Source: Cordia subcordata
Taxonomy: Eukaryota; Streptophyta; Magnoliopsida; Boraginales; Cordiaceae
Length of the DNA: 64,000 nt
Direction of reading: 5' to 3'
NCBI GenBank assembly: GCA_028554755.1
Contig: JAPTOF010000006.1
Coordinates: forward strand, 11,030,501 to 11,094,500
This document shows, in pieces, positions 49,303 through 61,253 of this stretch (within the stretch, counting starts at the first letter, position 1; each line of letters opens with the position of its first letter). The translations under genes and the position numbers were made by a program. The notes beneath the pieces were generated by a model, which worked only from the letters and a program-made list of their open reading frames with translations, searched no databases and was not told the origin of the DNA.

Positions 49303-49443
49303 TATAAATATCTGTTAATCTTGAGTAGAGCAAGTAAAGGAAGATCCTAGCCTAAACTGGTTAACCGTTTTCTTCAATATCATGTCATTGAATAATTCAT
49401 AAACAATAATTGAATAATTCATAAATAATAATGGCTCAGACAG
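49303..49443 (+). promoter_or_regulatory. Possible promoter and first exon ahead of the foldback
   Basis: CTATAAATA at 49302-49310 is followed, about 120 bases on, by ATGGCTCAGACAG|GTACGTG (ATG at 49431, donor GT at 49444-49445). This looks like a TATA box, a leader and a short first coding exon (MAQT plus one base). A CC|AAG acceptor at about 49682 would continue it in frame into the broken gene fragment. Transcription is unproven. Confidence 0.35.
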
Positions 49444-49480
49444 GTACGTGCTTTCGTTATCAATTATATCTTTCTATTTT

Positions 49481-50146
49481 ATACTGTAAATTCATGTATT
49501 GTATACGATCTATATGTTGCGCTTACATTATAATCATTCTTTAACGTTATACCTCAAATTCTCTGCTCTTGGTTTTGATAACTTCCAAGTGAAATATAAC
49601 TGCTAATTATATTTAGTAAGGGTTCTTAGTGATACATAGCTCATGATATATACATATGAAATCCTATGTCCACGTGCTTGAGCCAAGCTTATTTTGAAGC
49701 CAGTTGTGGAAGATGTCGCTCTGGCTCTAGAAAGAAGTTATGAAGCGAGAGCCTCTGAACCTATGTTAACTGTGGATGGGCGTTAAGGTCATGTGGCCAT
49801 TGATAGCAAGAAGTGGTCTTCCGGGCCAATGGTAGAAGCGGTAGAAGCATTGAAAGCAATGTTCCTGGCAAAGAGAAAGGATCTTCTGGATTAGGGAAGC
49901 GTACAAAAGCTTTTGAGTGAAATCCGGCCTATACGGATAGAAGGCAGCGATCCTAATGTGAGATATGTATGTATCATCAGCTATGTATTACTAAGAACCC
50001 TTACAAAATATAATTAGCAGTTATATTTTACTTGGAAGTTATCAAAACCAAGAGCATAGAATTTGGGGTATAAAGTTAAAGAATGATTGTAATGTAAGCG
50101 CAACATATAGATCGTATACAATATAATACATGAATATGTATCAAGA
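49481..50146. repeat. Long inverted-repeat foldback enclosing a gene fragment
   Basis: The left arm (about 49481-49660) and right arm (about 49963-50146) are inverted copies, more than 90% identical over about 175 bp. Shared blocks include GTATACGATCTATATGTTGC, CTCTTGGTTTTGATAACTTC and GGGTTCTTAGT, each present in complement in the other arm. The ~300-bp spacer carries a decayed coding fragment. The outer boundaries blur over about 10 bases and no target-site duplication is evident. It could be a terminal-inverted-repeat element that captured a gene piece, or an inverted duplication. Confidence 0.8.
49685..49962 (+). pseudogene. Broken gene fragment of unknown family
   Basis: Within the foldback spacer, one plus-strand frame reads KLILKPVVEDVALALERSYE, ARASEPMLTVDGR, stop (49784), GHVAIDSKKWSSGPMVEAVE, ALKAMFLAKRKDLLD, stop (49892), GSVQKLLSEIRPIRIEGSDPN. 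The composition is protein-like and the GC content is above that of the flanks, but two in-frame stops make it a relic. I do not recognise the parent protein. Confidence 0.5.
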
Positions 50147-50224
50147 ATTTTATATGCTATAATACCAAGGGGGGCCGTGGCGCAGATCCCATCCAACAAT
50201 GGATACCGGTTGGCTGCCTTTTGA

Positions 50225-50665
50225 TAGTAAGAGGATGTTTGGCTTCGCTTATAAATTGGTTAAATCAATTTATAAGCCAAAAATAAAAAGTTACATGTTT
50301 GGCAAACATGCTTATAAGTCATTTAAGATTGCTTATAAGCTGGAAAAAAAAAGCAACCTGAAGCGAATTATTTTTTTTGTGCTTAGAAGCCAAGTGATCA
50401 ACCTTATTAAAATAACATATTTGTTGTTATACTTGATAATCACTTATTTACCAAATTACTTAGTTACATGTATTTTTTTAGTCATTTTAACTACTATTGC
50501 TACTTATAAATACTTATTTACCAAACATGTCAACAGTTTATAAGCACATATTATCCAAAAATATCTTTGCTTATTTATCACTAGCTTAAAAGTAACTTTT
50601 TGTTTATAAACAACACCTGCTTATAAGCACTTAAAAAGAAGCAAATCCAAACGGGCTCTAAGTAT
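50225..50665. mobile_element. MITE-like element of the GTTTGGC/GCTTATAAGC group
   Basis: The left end is AGAGGATGTTTGGCTTCGCTTATAA and the right end GAAGCAAATCCAAACGGGCTCT. The interior is full of GCTTATAAGC-type palindromic pieces, some near both ends. No coding capacity beyond chance frames. The shorter relatives at 3158-3239 and 56365-56492 share the GTTTGG/CCAAAC ends. Confidence 0.5.
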
Positions 50666-51867
50666 GTCGAGAGAATGATCAGTCCAAGCACTCCAAAGTT
50701 AACCAAGATTAGAAGCTTTGCTGTATAGATCCGCAAATACCCAAATAAGAAAAAAGAAGAAAATTACTAGTTAAGCTGCACGGCTAGCGCGAGAGAATTT
50801 CAAAAAGGAAAAAGAAGGAAAAAGGACTTTTATCACCACTGAGTATAAATATGGAAAAGAAAAAAGAGATTGTGTATAATTAACCTTGGCCATTTTTGTG
50901 GCATATATCATGAGAATGATGAGATAGATTGTTTCTATTGTTGCTCCAGTGCTATTGATGGTTATGAGAATGATGGCGTTTCTTTTTATTTTCTTTGTTA
51001 TTTTTTTGAAGAAAGCATAGTACAAATATAGCATGGCAGTTAAGAGCGCAACCGAATAGGGAATCGATTGAAATCCTTCCGCGGACCTTTTTTTTTTTTT
51101 TTTGTATATCCGATCCTATAAATTGTAGGCCTCCAACACCAAAAAAAAAAAAAAAAGAATGCATGTTTGCCTATAGTTTGGAAACGAGATTAATTCGTAA
51201 CATTATAGCTTACTCAGGGGTCTGAATTAAACCAAGAATGCATGGATGCATGTGAGCCAAAACAAGATTTCAAGAGAGGAAGAGAGAGTTCTCGTACAAT
51301 GGTGCCAAATAACCATAAAAGATACAATATTACCTGTCCAGAGATAAACAATAAACAAGGCATGATCTTGGATTGAAGGTCTAAAATTATGGACACTAAG
51401 CGGAGGCATACTAGGCTTAATAACGACAAAAGTCATAATTAACAAGAGTTGTCTTCCAAAAGAAGTGAAAAGCAGATTTTTTTTTTTTTTTTTGGGAGAA
51501 GCTGCTTAAATGAGAAGGTGAAATGCATGGGTACCAAGAATTCCACAAGCAAGCGAATGCAATATGTGGAACACCAGGAATTGCCATTCTTGGTGTACGT
51601 TGAAAGAACGGAGTTGGAGAGCTCGGGCTTTGCTAGCTGACATTATACAGGGAAGCAACCAAAAAGTAGCATTCGGACGATTGGGTCTGAGATTTTGTAA
51701 AATGACAATTAATTGAACCAAAAGAAAGAAGAAAAATCACAATTAAAGTGTCAGTAATTATTTGCAAAAAGACAATCAAAATATTCAAAATGGTAATAAC
51801 GATATCATTTCGTTAACTTTCAATGATCAATAAAAAGAACAGGAAAATTAAAAGACTTGTAATTTAA

Positions 51868-52103
51868 GAGGCCATTTGGATTGGCTTATTTTTCATAAAA
51901 CGATAATTTTATTCATGAAAAAAATTTCGTTTTTTAATTTGTAATAAGTATTTCTATATTAACTTTCGAAAAAAGTTGAAAATCTTAATTATCTTCTTTT
52001 TGAAAGTTAGAAATTTGATCTTCTTAAGAAACATTTTTTTTAAAAAAAAAATTATACAAAAAAATACTCCCCCGCCCCCCAAAGTACAATCTAAACAAAT
52101 CCT
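51868..52103. mobile_element. AT-rich MITE-like element
   Basis: The left end GAGGCCATTTGGATTGGCTT and right end CAATCTAAACAAATCCT are near complements, with an A/T-run interior. Same pattern as 4837-5050 and 33226-33440. Confidence 0.45.
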
Positions 52104-52410
52104 GAGAAAGACAAATTCTCAAAGTATTTTAATTTTAGCCTAGATCAGGAATAGCAAAAGACATCCTCTATGATCATCTAGGCCAACATGAAGTTCGCAA
52201 ATTATATAATGGCCCTCACAAGATGCTCTTTCATTAAACATCATGTTTCTTCATTTTTTTTTTGAAAAAACACGTAGCTCAGCAACACAATGCTTCTCTC
52301 TTCATTCTTCTCTCTCCTCACTTCTCTCTTCTTCTCTTCTTTGCTTCATCGATGACAGCACCGGTTATCTTCTACTGAATAAAGACCATTATAAAATTCA
52401 CTTTTCTTCG

Positions 52411-52644
52411 CTAATCGTAAAGATGTGCACCATGTCCAAGAAACCTTTTAGGTGTCGATTCACTATTAAAGCCTGTCATTTTTTTCCTCATGTCTGCGAA
52501 GATTCTGATATCATCTCGTCGCGCTGCAACTACCAATTTCTTCCTCTCCCAGACTTTTTTTAATCGTATCTTCCAGGCTGTGTTTGAACGTTCCAAGATC
52601 AATCTGCCATTAAAGTCCACCTTCACCTTCATGTATGCATACAT
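52411..52644 (-). CDS. Small unrecognised ORF (77 codons)
   Basis: ATG at 52644 to the stop at 52411: MYAYMKVKVDFNGRLILERS, continuing KIRLKKVWERKKLVVAARRDD and ending GHGAHLYD. It is basic and hydrophilic with no signal peptide or membrane segment. I know no family for it, and no promoter or splice sites define it. It sits directly beside the small LTR element. It may be a gene fragment or chance. Confidence 0.15.
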   Translation of the reverse strand: MYAYMKVKVDFNGRLILERSNTAWKIRLKKVWERKKLVVAARRDDIRIFADMRKKMTGFNSESTPKRFLGHGAHLYD

Positions 52645-52680
52645 ATGAGGTGAACAAATAATTATGAGATAATGAACAAC

Positions 52681-53690
52681 GTTGATGTGTATTTAAATTT
52701 TTAACATATGTTGTTATTTTTATATATTAGATTAGGCTGATTCTTATCTTTTTCGATTCTAAATAACTTGAGCACAAAGCAACTTAGTCTATATATATCT
52801 TAGCAAATTTAGGATATTGTAATACTGAAAATTCACAATGTAGTACTTATCAGTCTCTATTTTCTAGAGCCACCATCCTGGTGAACTGTATCATTGCTAT
52901 CTCATTGTTCTCACTAATATTCTGCTGTAGTCTTATTCAGACCATTCTGATCTTGGCTTTAGCTTATATGAGCTCTTGATTCTCGAGTTTTTGGCTATTT
53001 TTAGTTTTGCGAGATTTTTGCATTAGCTTGTTTGAGCTCAATCCTATTATTGGTTATTCTTGGTTCTTGGCATTTCTGGCTATTTTTGATTCTTTGGCTT
53101 GTTTGAGTATCTTTTTTGGCTCGTTTGAATACTTGTTCTTGGTTTTTGGCTCGTTTAAGCACCTGTTCTTGATTCTTGGCATTTTTGGCATTCTTGTGGT
53201 TCTTGCGAGATTCTTGCTTTGGCTCTTGTTGAGCTTAATTGATTCTTGTTCTTGGCAACTACCATTGCTGTGCCTTCAAGTTTAGTTCTTGCTTGGTTCA
53301 ATTCTTACTCGATTCAGTTCTTGTTCAGTTCAAGATCTGTTGAAAGTGTTATTGCTTGGGTTTGTTCTCAGTTCTCAGTTTGAAATCAGTTAAAAGACTT
53401 TTAATAATTCAGTTGTCAAACTCAAGTTGGTCTTTGTTTGACCACTTGAGTTTGAGAGGGGACTATTGAAATGTATTTAGATTTTTAATAAATGTTGTTA
53501 TTTTTATGTATTAGATTAGGTAGATTCTCATCTTTTTAGGTTTCAAGTAGTTTGGGCACCAAGCAATTTGGTCACTAAGTAACTCAGTCTATATATATCT
53601 TAGCAAACTTAAGATATTGTAATATTGAGAATTCACAATGTAGTACTTATCATTCTCTATTTTCTAAAGCCACTATTAATGGTGATTCCA
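52681..53690. mobile_element. Small LTR element (TRIM-like)
   Basis: Two direct repeats of about 200-220 bp (52681-52882 and 53465-53684) share TGTTGTTATTTTTAT, TATTAGATTAGG, AGTCTATATATATCTTAGCA, AGATATTGTAATA, AATTCACAATGTAGTACTTA and TCTCTATTTTCTA. A purine-rich GAGTTTGAGAGGGGAC lies just before the right copy, a likely polypurine tract. The ~580-bp interior has no gag or pol but carries degenerate tandem repeats around TTGGCTCGTTT and GTTCTTG. The size and layout fit a terminal-repeat retrotransposon in miniature on the plus strand. The exact outer ends and target duplication are unclear. Confidence 0.65.
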
Positions 53691-53699
53691 ACTATCTTC

Positions 53700-54458
53700 A
53701 ACTTGTCTATATTTTCTCCCCCATGCTTGCTCTTTTCTATTTATATATATTTCAACAAACAAATATTTTATGTATATATGAAAGTCAGTAAATAAATAGT
53801 TATGGGGGTAATGACCAAATATTTGATATTTTGTATATGTCTATACGTGTAAGAGAGAGGAGTACAAATATATGAAAATCAGTGAATAAATAATTGTGGA
53901 GTAATAAACAAATAGTTAGTGAACAAATGGTTGTAGAATAATGAAACAATAGTGCATATTGTTCAGGCACAAGAGGAGCATGATACTTAATGAAAAAATA
54001 CCTGGTGGGAGACAACGATATAATGTCCCAACACTCTCTCTCTTACACTTACACACACATATACATATATCCCTACTCATTTTGCGATCTATCGTGATAC
54101 TCTATCGTCATCTATCATCATTCTCTATGTGCATGCTCTTAATTCTACTTTTTTTCTTTATATATAATTTTATTCCACGTTTTGGTTGGACACCCAACAT
54201 GCCCTGACCTAACGTGACCCCGATACCCAAAATAAATACATCATAAACAAAAGGAAAAGCAGGAATGTGTTAAGAAGTTCTGTTAATATTATTTTTCCTT
54301 CTTTAAACAAAAGAGAGCGATAAAAATTAAATACGAGATTGTACCATACAGAACGAGACATTTAAACTATCGTTGGTAATATTACTATATGCATTTTAGA
54401 TTTTGATTCGAAATAAAACAATAATATAACAAACATCGAATGCATCCTTGCGAGATAT

Positions 54459-54495
<37 letters not shown>

Positions 54496-56029
54496 AAGAG
54501 TGATTTTAATTATTTCAGTTACTCCATAAATCCTTTATTAGGAGAAATGTTATTGGATCAGAGTCTAGAGCAAATGAAAATTATATACAAATTAGAGAAT
54601 AATGCTAAAAGAAAAGTTAGTCGATGTATCTCCTAATGAAAAGGGAAAGAGCAAGAGGACGACAGACTCTCAAATGTCCCCTAAAAAGAATGCAATTTTA
54701 GGAGTACTACATATAATTTGGTAGAGAGGAGGGAAAAGTCAAAAACAACTTGGTAGTTGAGGATTTGGTAAGACAGTGAGTGAGCAAATCACGGAGAACT
54801 AATTTCTCAAAAGTTTTCTCTCATGATGATGAAATACAATAGCGGACAAAAGATCAGTTGGAACTTTTTGAAGAGCAATTAAGTGCCTTTTTGTTTGTAC
54901 TTATTTTGAGTGCTTATGAGTAATTTTCATAAAAAGTTAAAAGTTATTTTTTTTATTTTGAGTGTTTAATAAACATTCAAATAATTGAGTATTGTAGAAC
55001 AAACTGTAAGTTTCTCCTTTAGAGGGTGTTTGGCTTTGTTTTTTTAAGCTGTTTATAAGCCATTGATGCTTATAAACAGCTTTTGATTCTTATAAGTAAA
55101 TAACGAAAAAGCAAGAACATTGTTTAAATAAAATGTGCTTATAAATTATTAACATATTTGGTATATACATACTTATAAACAACAGTATTTATTAAAATGA
55201 CTAAAAAGACTTTTTACTAAATAAGAAACAATTGTTTTGTGTTTTTAAGGGGGTACATATATTACTTTATTTGGTCAACTTTTGTTTATATGCAGTTAAA
55301 AAAGTTGGAGAGTAGATTTTTTTTTTTTTTGGCGGTTACTTATAAGGCAACTGAGAGCATACATGTGTACAGATCATATCCTACACATTCTAATTTCAAA
55401 GCTGTTTAGCTTATGATGATCTTATAAATTCATTCTTGCAAAGGACGTCACATCAAGTAAGGTTAGTCTCAATAATTCTTGCAATCAACAACTAACAATT
55501 TATCAGTACTAGTCATTAGAAAAAAGAACCTAATTAATTGATTAGCTTCAATAATGAGCTTTACTATTAATAATGATACTTTACACGAGTGCTATAAAGT
55601 ATTGCCTTGCAATAGTTGTCAGTCATTGGACCAAACAAAAAGTAATCGTCAATTGGTAGAGTTTTAAAACTGCTGCAAAAAGACAAGTCATCCGGCTACT
55701 AGTTTGGCATCAAATTGAACTTAATCAAGTAATTTTTATAGTAGTAATAGCGAACTGAAATCATTATAATTAAATTGAAATCAAGTAGTTTCTCTAATAG
55801 TAATAGCTAACTGAAATCATTATAATTAAATTGAATAAAAAGTTCACAAAAAAACTTATGCAGGATGGAAAATTACATAGAGAAAAGTGAATTTTTTTTA
55901 TCAATTAAATCATTGCAAATTAAAGAGCTAAAATGTTATAGTGGTACTCCAATAATTAATTCATTAATGTAATCTTCACTTAGACTGCACCATCATATTC
56001 TACTTTCTACATATATATCTAGGCACAAC

Positions 56030-56077
<48 letters not shown>

Positions 56078-56360
56078 ATATTTATGTATGTATGTGTATA
56101 AAAGAATTGTTACCTTGTGTATCAGATTTGCGAGTTGGGACTTTGCATGGATGCAGCTACCACAACATATAAAGTCCGGTACTGTTGCATTCAAATATTA
56201 ACTCTTATGGGGTTCATTTAAACTCATTTTTCTCATTCTCGTATGTCAAAAAGGCAATTGACCACATGCAAACTACACGGAAATGGTGTCCTGAGGAAAT
56301 CCATCAAGAAAAAGGGACGATATTTAGAGACACAGAAAGGATAGATAAGATTTAACAAGA
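53700..56360. other. Gene-free AT-rich spacer with microsatellites
   Basis: No supported coding region. (TA)n runs lie at about 54462-54491 and 56030-56052, the latter followed by (TATG)n to about 56080. Blocks near 55730-55835 contain two copies of an AACTGAAATCATTATAATTA unit. Confidence 0.4.
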
Positions 56361-56364
56361 TTCA

Positions 56365-56492
56365 GAGCCTGTTTGGCTAAGCTTATTTGGGGCTTACAAG
56401 TTACAAATAGTAAAAAGCATGTGATGGGTGTTTTTTTGTAGGTATTTTTTTAAGTACTTACAAGCAACAAAATAAGCAAAACCAAACATGCT
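56365..56492. mobile_element. Short MITE-like element
   Basis: Left GAGCCTGTTTGGCTAAGCTT, right AATAAGCAAAACCAAACATGC; imperfect inverted ends around a 128-bp body containing GGGGCTTACAAG and ACTTACAAGC. It belongs to the GTTTGGC-ended group in this window. Confidence 0.5.
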
Positions 56493-57053
56493 TTCAATAT
56501 GATGGCTTATAATGCATATCGTTTTAGAAACGATAAAGAAAGGAATGAGACACACTACAAAAATTAAACCAGTAGTTATATATATTTTGTTTCGTAATTA
56601 CATATATAAGTATATCAAACTAAACTAATTACACTTAAAAGTGCAGCTAATGTTGTTAACTTGGAAGGATAATTACTATAACTAATATAAGTGCGAAATT
56701 CAAATTTTGTCACCATATAATTTTTCAAACTTTTTACTATTCTATAAAATTAAATGTAAAAATTTCAGTATCATTGTTATGATTAAAAAGTAAAAGATAT
56801 TTTTGTTACGCTTAAAACTGTGGCACTAAAACAAAATTATCTCAAACGTAACAAAAACTAGGTAATGACTGATCTAAAATCTTGTAACATCCGTTGCGAT
56901 AATGGTGGTGGGTCACCATTGGAATTACTCAAAGGACCACAAAGGAGGGGGCTGGGCTTTAGTCTATTGTCTCGCCGACACAGAGATCCCTCCTGTTTAA
57001 TGCAATACCAAATGTAATAGTACTTGCATGGTCACTTCACTTGGCCCCTTCCT

Positions 57054-57060
57054 TATATAA
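57054..57060 (+). promoter_or_regulatory. TATA box of the SHN gene
   Basis: TATATAA at 57054-57060 lies 100 bases before the ATG at 57160 within CCTTCCTTATATAAATT, in a less AT-rich promoter stretch (about 56890-57160). The spacing suits a plant core promoter. Confidence 0.6.
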
Positions 57061-57159
57061 ATTTTCATCTGCACACTGGCCTTCTTCGCATCGCTAAAAT
57101 CCCACACAGCTCCTGCAGCATTCCATCTGCTTTCAGTTTCATCTCTCTTTCTGACAAGA

Positions 57160-58049
57160 ATGGTGCAATCAAAGAAGTTCAGAGGCGTCAGACAACGCCA
57201 CTGGGGCTCTTGGGTTTCCGAGATTCGCCATCCTTTATTGTACGTATTACAAACGCGTGATGGATTGTTTAAATTATTTTATTATTATTATTATTATTGA
57301 ACAACGTTAGAAGAAAATTGAACACGATTACCTTTTTTTTTATGTCTGCCACTGTATTAGATGCTCAATGGTTACAAATTGTGTGATTTTCATGCATGCA
57401 TTGTATCCAAGTCACCTTAGACTTGATATTAATTCTTATGAATCAAGAACGGTGAAAGAAAAGCCCTCAAGACAATTACATTTTTTATGATTCCAACTTG
57501 TATTCTCCTCCTTACACGCACGCAGAAAGATACTATTTTCATTCCATTTTGTTTCGTAGGAAGAGGAGGGTGTGGCTGGGGACATTTGACACCGCAGAGG
57601 AGGCTGCAAGAGCATACGACGAGGCTGCTATTTTGATGAGCGGACGAAACGCGAAAACAAACTTCCCCGTCGCGGCCAACAACGACGGCAATGATTTTAC
57701 GGCTCCATTGTCGTCATCACTGAGCTCTCTTTCGTCCATTCTCAGCGCGAAGCTTCGCAAGTGCTGCAAATCTCCGTCGCCTTCTCTTACTTGCCTGAGG
57801 CTGGACACAGAGAGCTCCCACATAGGAGTGTGGCAAAAGGGTGCCGGGCCGCATTCTGATTCCAATTGGGTTATGACCGTTGACCTAGGCAAAAAACACG
57901 AGTCGGTCTCGGTACATGAAACTCCCACTATAATAACAAACCCTGAGGCCTCGGCTGGGACAATGATCAAATATGACGGAGATGGTGTGGATGAGGAGGA
58001 GGAGAGGATTGCACTGCAGATGATTGATGAGCTTCTCAACCCGAATTGA
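57160..58049 (+). CDS. SHN1: AP2/ERF transcription factor, SHINE/WIN1 type (2 exons)
   Basis: SHN/WIN1 factors activate cuticular wax and cutin genes and affect epidermal permeability; they act in the nucleus. Exon 1 is 57160-57239 ([20 protein letters not shown]...), with donor TTATT|GTACGT. Exon 2 is 57560-58049 after TTCGTAG, and the split Leu codon gives HPLLKRRVWLG. The protein is 189 residues. The single AP2 domain spans about residues 5-63 ([47 protein letters not shown]). The SHN-clade middle motif follows ([44 protein letters not shown]), and the C-terminal motif [17 protein letters not shown] ends the protein. These motifs separate SHN from other ERFs. The intron interrupts the AP2 domain as in SHN genes and carries an (ATT)n microsatellite (about 57274-57298). 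The gene appears intact. Confidence 0.95.
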
Positions 58050-58059
58050 ATTTAGCCTT

Positions 58060-59701
58060 GTATGCACGTCAACGTTGACGGGGCTATTAATGTTTAAGGT
58101 TCAGACAAGATACATATAGCTTCCATGTGCAAATTTGTGTTTCTTACAATAATCTTGAGCCACGTGGAATTTTAGTTAATTATAAGGCGGGGAAACATAA
58201 TTGTTGCTGATGAAATTTGTGTTGATATGGACCTAGGTAGATGTAATCTCTAGACATGCTGAAAAAGAAATTTGAGATGGTGTGTAATTTAATATATCTA
58301 TATATATTTGTATGCATATGTATGCAATTGTGATGTATAGAAAGAGTCTTCTTTCAATGGAAAACACATGTTCTACATCATGGACAAGAATATAATTGAA
58401 TTAAATTTTTTTGTTTCAAATCGATCAATTTTTAAATGGTGATGATAACTGTCTCTTAATAGTGATTCTAGATAAATGTCATTGTCTTGTTTTTAATAGT
58501 AATTGATGTATCAACTAACATTTGCATCTTTTTTCTTGAGTAAATTAAATTTATGAGATATGAAAGTACTGATTGTTAGATGGAATTGCTTGAGATGACC
58601 ACTTCTGTTAGAGGTTGGAAAAAGAATTTTTTTTTTAAAATTTTTAAATGGGGCGACAAATTTGATCATTTTAAAATTTTGACTATCCATCTCATCTTAA
58701 AGATAAAAGAAATTAAAGACTTGTTTGAAATATCTTTTTTTTTTCCTATGAAAAAATGCTATTTTTCTTGAAAAAGTATTTAGATTATTTTTAAGGAAAA
58801 ATTTAATTGTGACTTTTCTTAAAAAAAATTATATAGGAAGGTTTTTTTTTTTTTAGAGTCAACCCAAAAGAAAAGGAATTCTTACGCGAAAGGTCAATTT
58901 ATGTTGCCATGCGTCAATCTCTGGATACAATGCTTTTTCAGCATTGGTTATAATTATATTAACTTCACTAATACTAATTATAATTACCATAATGAATAAA
59001 AGGAAGACTCTTGTTTTATGCCAGACGTGGAATAAGTTAAGTATCACTCTTTCTTTAATTTATTATGAATTCTTTATTTGTATATATCAAATTTCTTTAC
59101 TCCTCGTTTTGTGTTAAGAATTTATATGACAAAAATTATATTATGTAAAGAAAGACAGTGAGAAAAAGGACTTAGAAACACATCATTACGGGCAATATAT
59201 GCTTTCACGCCTCTTTCCTTCTCAATTACTAACTTATGCGACATGTTTGCAATTTTTGCTATAATTATATATGAGATAGACGGATTAAGATTCTCTTATA
59301 TCAATAATTTTTTTATATTGATATGACAAAAATTCTGACTATTCATAAATAGATAAAAACATATTATCATCCACTTTTTTTGAAATTAAAAAAAAATTCT
59401 CTCTTCTACTATCCACTTTTTTTGAAATTTAAATGCTGTTAATGGTCTAAATTATATCTTTCAAATTTTAATAGCTGGGATGATTCTCTCATAATCCAAG
59501 ATAAACCATGATAAGATTAAACTCAAATAATAATAGAATATAGTTTTTTTTTTTTTTTAACTCTCAACCCTGACCCTGCCTCCTACAAAATCCAAATCGG
59601 ATTATCACTTTGTGAAAAGTATGTAATTTCAACTACTTAAGTTATTTCTTAAATTCCTAATAATATAAATTCTAATAGAATATAGTTGACATTTCATGCG
59701 A

Positions 59702-59744
<43 letters not shown>

Positions 59745-61217
59745 CATCAATCAAAAATCTTCTCTGCGACATGTGAGTTTAAGCTTTCTCTGCCAAATCT
59801 CTGTCTGTAAATGTCTGCGCATAATTGCGTTCAAATAGCATAAGATGTTTTGACACATTTGATAATTACTCGATAAAGACTTGTTAATCCATTTTAGGGG
59901 CCTTCATGAAAGCAAAGTAAGCTACGACATTGTCAGAGCTTCAACAAGTAAAGGCGATTATGACCATCGAAAACATTGATTGCAACTGATCAATTTGGAA
60001 AGTTCTAAGCATGACGATATGTACATACATCATAATCTAAAATTTTAATTTAATCTATTAGACACGGATTTAATTTATTATGCAACAAAATGTATTTTAC
60101 TTTCATATGTCTTGTCAAAGTTATATAAATTTTCAAGTGTTTCAAAACTTACAAATAACCCTTTATACTATAATAAATGTTGTATTAAACCTCTAATTTT
60201 TTAGGTGATTTTGCAACATTCATTATAATATAGGGAGTTATTAGCAACAATATTTATAGTATAAGGGAATATATATTAGTGAATTTTGAAATTATAAGAA
60301 ATTTTATAATGTACGAATTATTTTGTAACTTTTATTAACTTTTCCCTTTAATCTAAATTTTTGACTTTGCCTCTAACAATATAATTACTATTTCATTTCT
60401 TTGAACCGTTGCTTTAGGATACCAGTTATATAGAACACGTGTGACAGTATTAAAAGATACATTAAACAGTAGAAAATTCAGTTAGATATTGAAACACACT
60501 TAAAAATATTACAAAAATAACAAATATACAATCTTGGAAACTAGAAGGAAGCTTTTTTTTTTTTTTAAAAAAAAAAAACCCTTAGATTGCCCTTGAACTC
60601 CTTTACCTTTTATTTTAATTAATTATATATAATACTTATGTAATGCCTGATATCATTTTGAGAATATTAATCATTTTATAAGTAAATATTATAAATATAA
60701 CTAATAACTTGAGTTGATTATTTTGGACTAATTAATTAGAAATTAAAAGAATTATGTATTATGGTTACAACATTACTCTCATTGCCGACTTGAAATTTTA
60801 ACATAACACTTACTAACTACTCTTGTGGGCCAAAAACACACTCAAGACTTTTGTTGCCATAGCAATTGTTATTTCTTTTACTACAAAAAGAAGTAGGTAG
60901 TAGGTGTTAAAGCAGGGCATTGGCTTTTTTAAAATTGTTGGGCGTCGTCTTTTTAAACTGCCACTTATATATAATTTTCAAAAAAAAAAAATCACACCAT
61001 ATTTCATCTACAATTCGAAGTTTGAATCTTCATTATTGTAACATTCTATAATCACACTATCCACTAATCAAGTTAAGAGTACATTAATAAATTATCTGAC
61101 ATAAAAATATATTTATGTATTACCAAAATCTCTGCATATATAATAAAATCGTCGCCTTCGTGATTATTTTGTAGTGAAACCATCGCCTATTCTTGTTTTT
61201 TTTAGTGTTTTTTTCTT

Positions 61218-61253
<36 letters not shown>

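Noticed and set aside
57539..58067. Minus-strand ORFs of 166 and 60 codons
   Set aside because: They are antisense to SHN exon 2, whose plus-strand frame carries all the family motifs.
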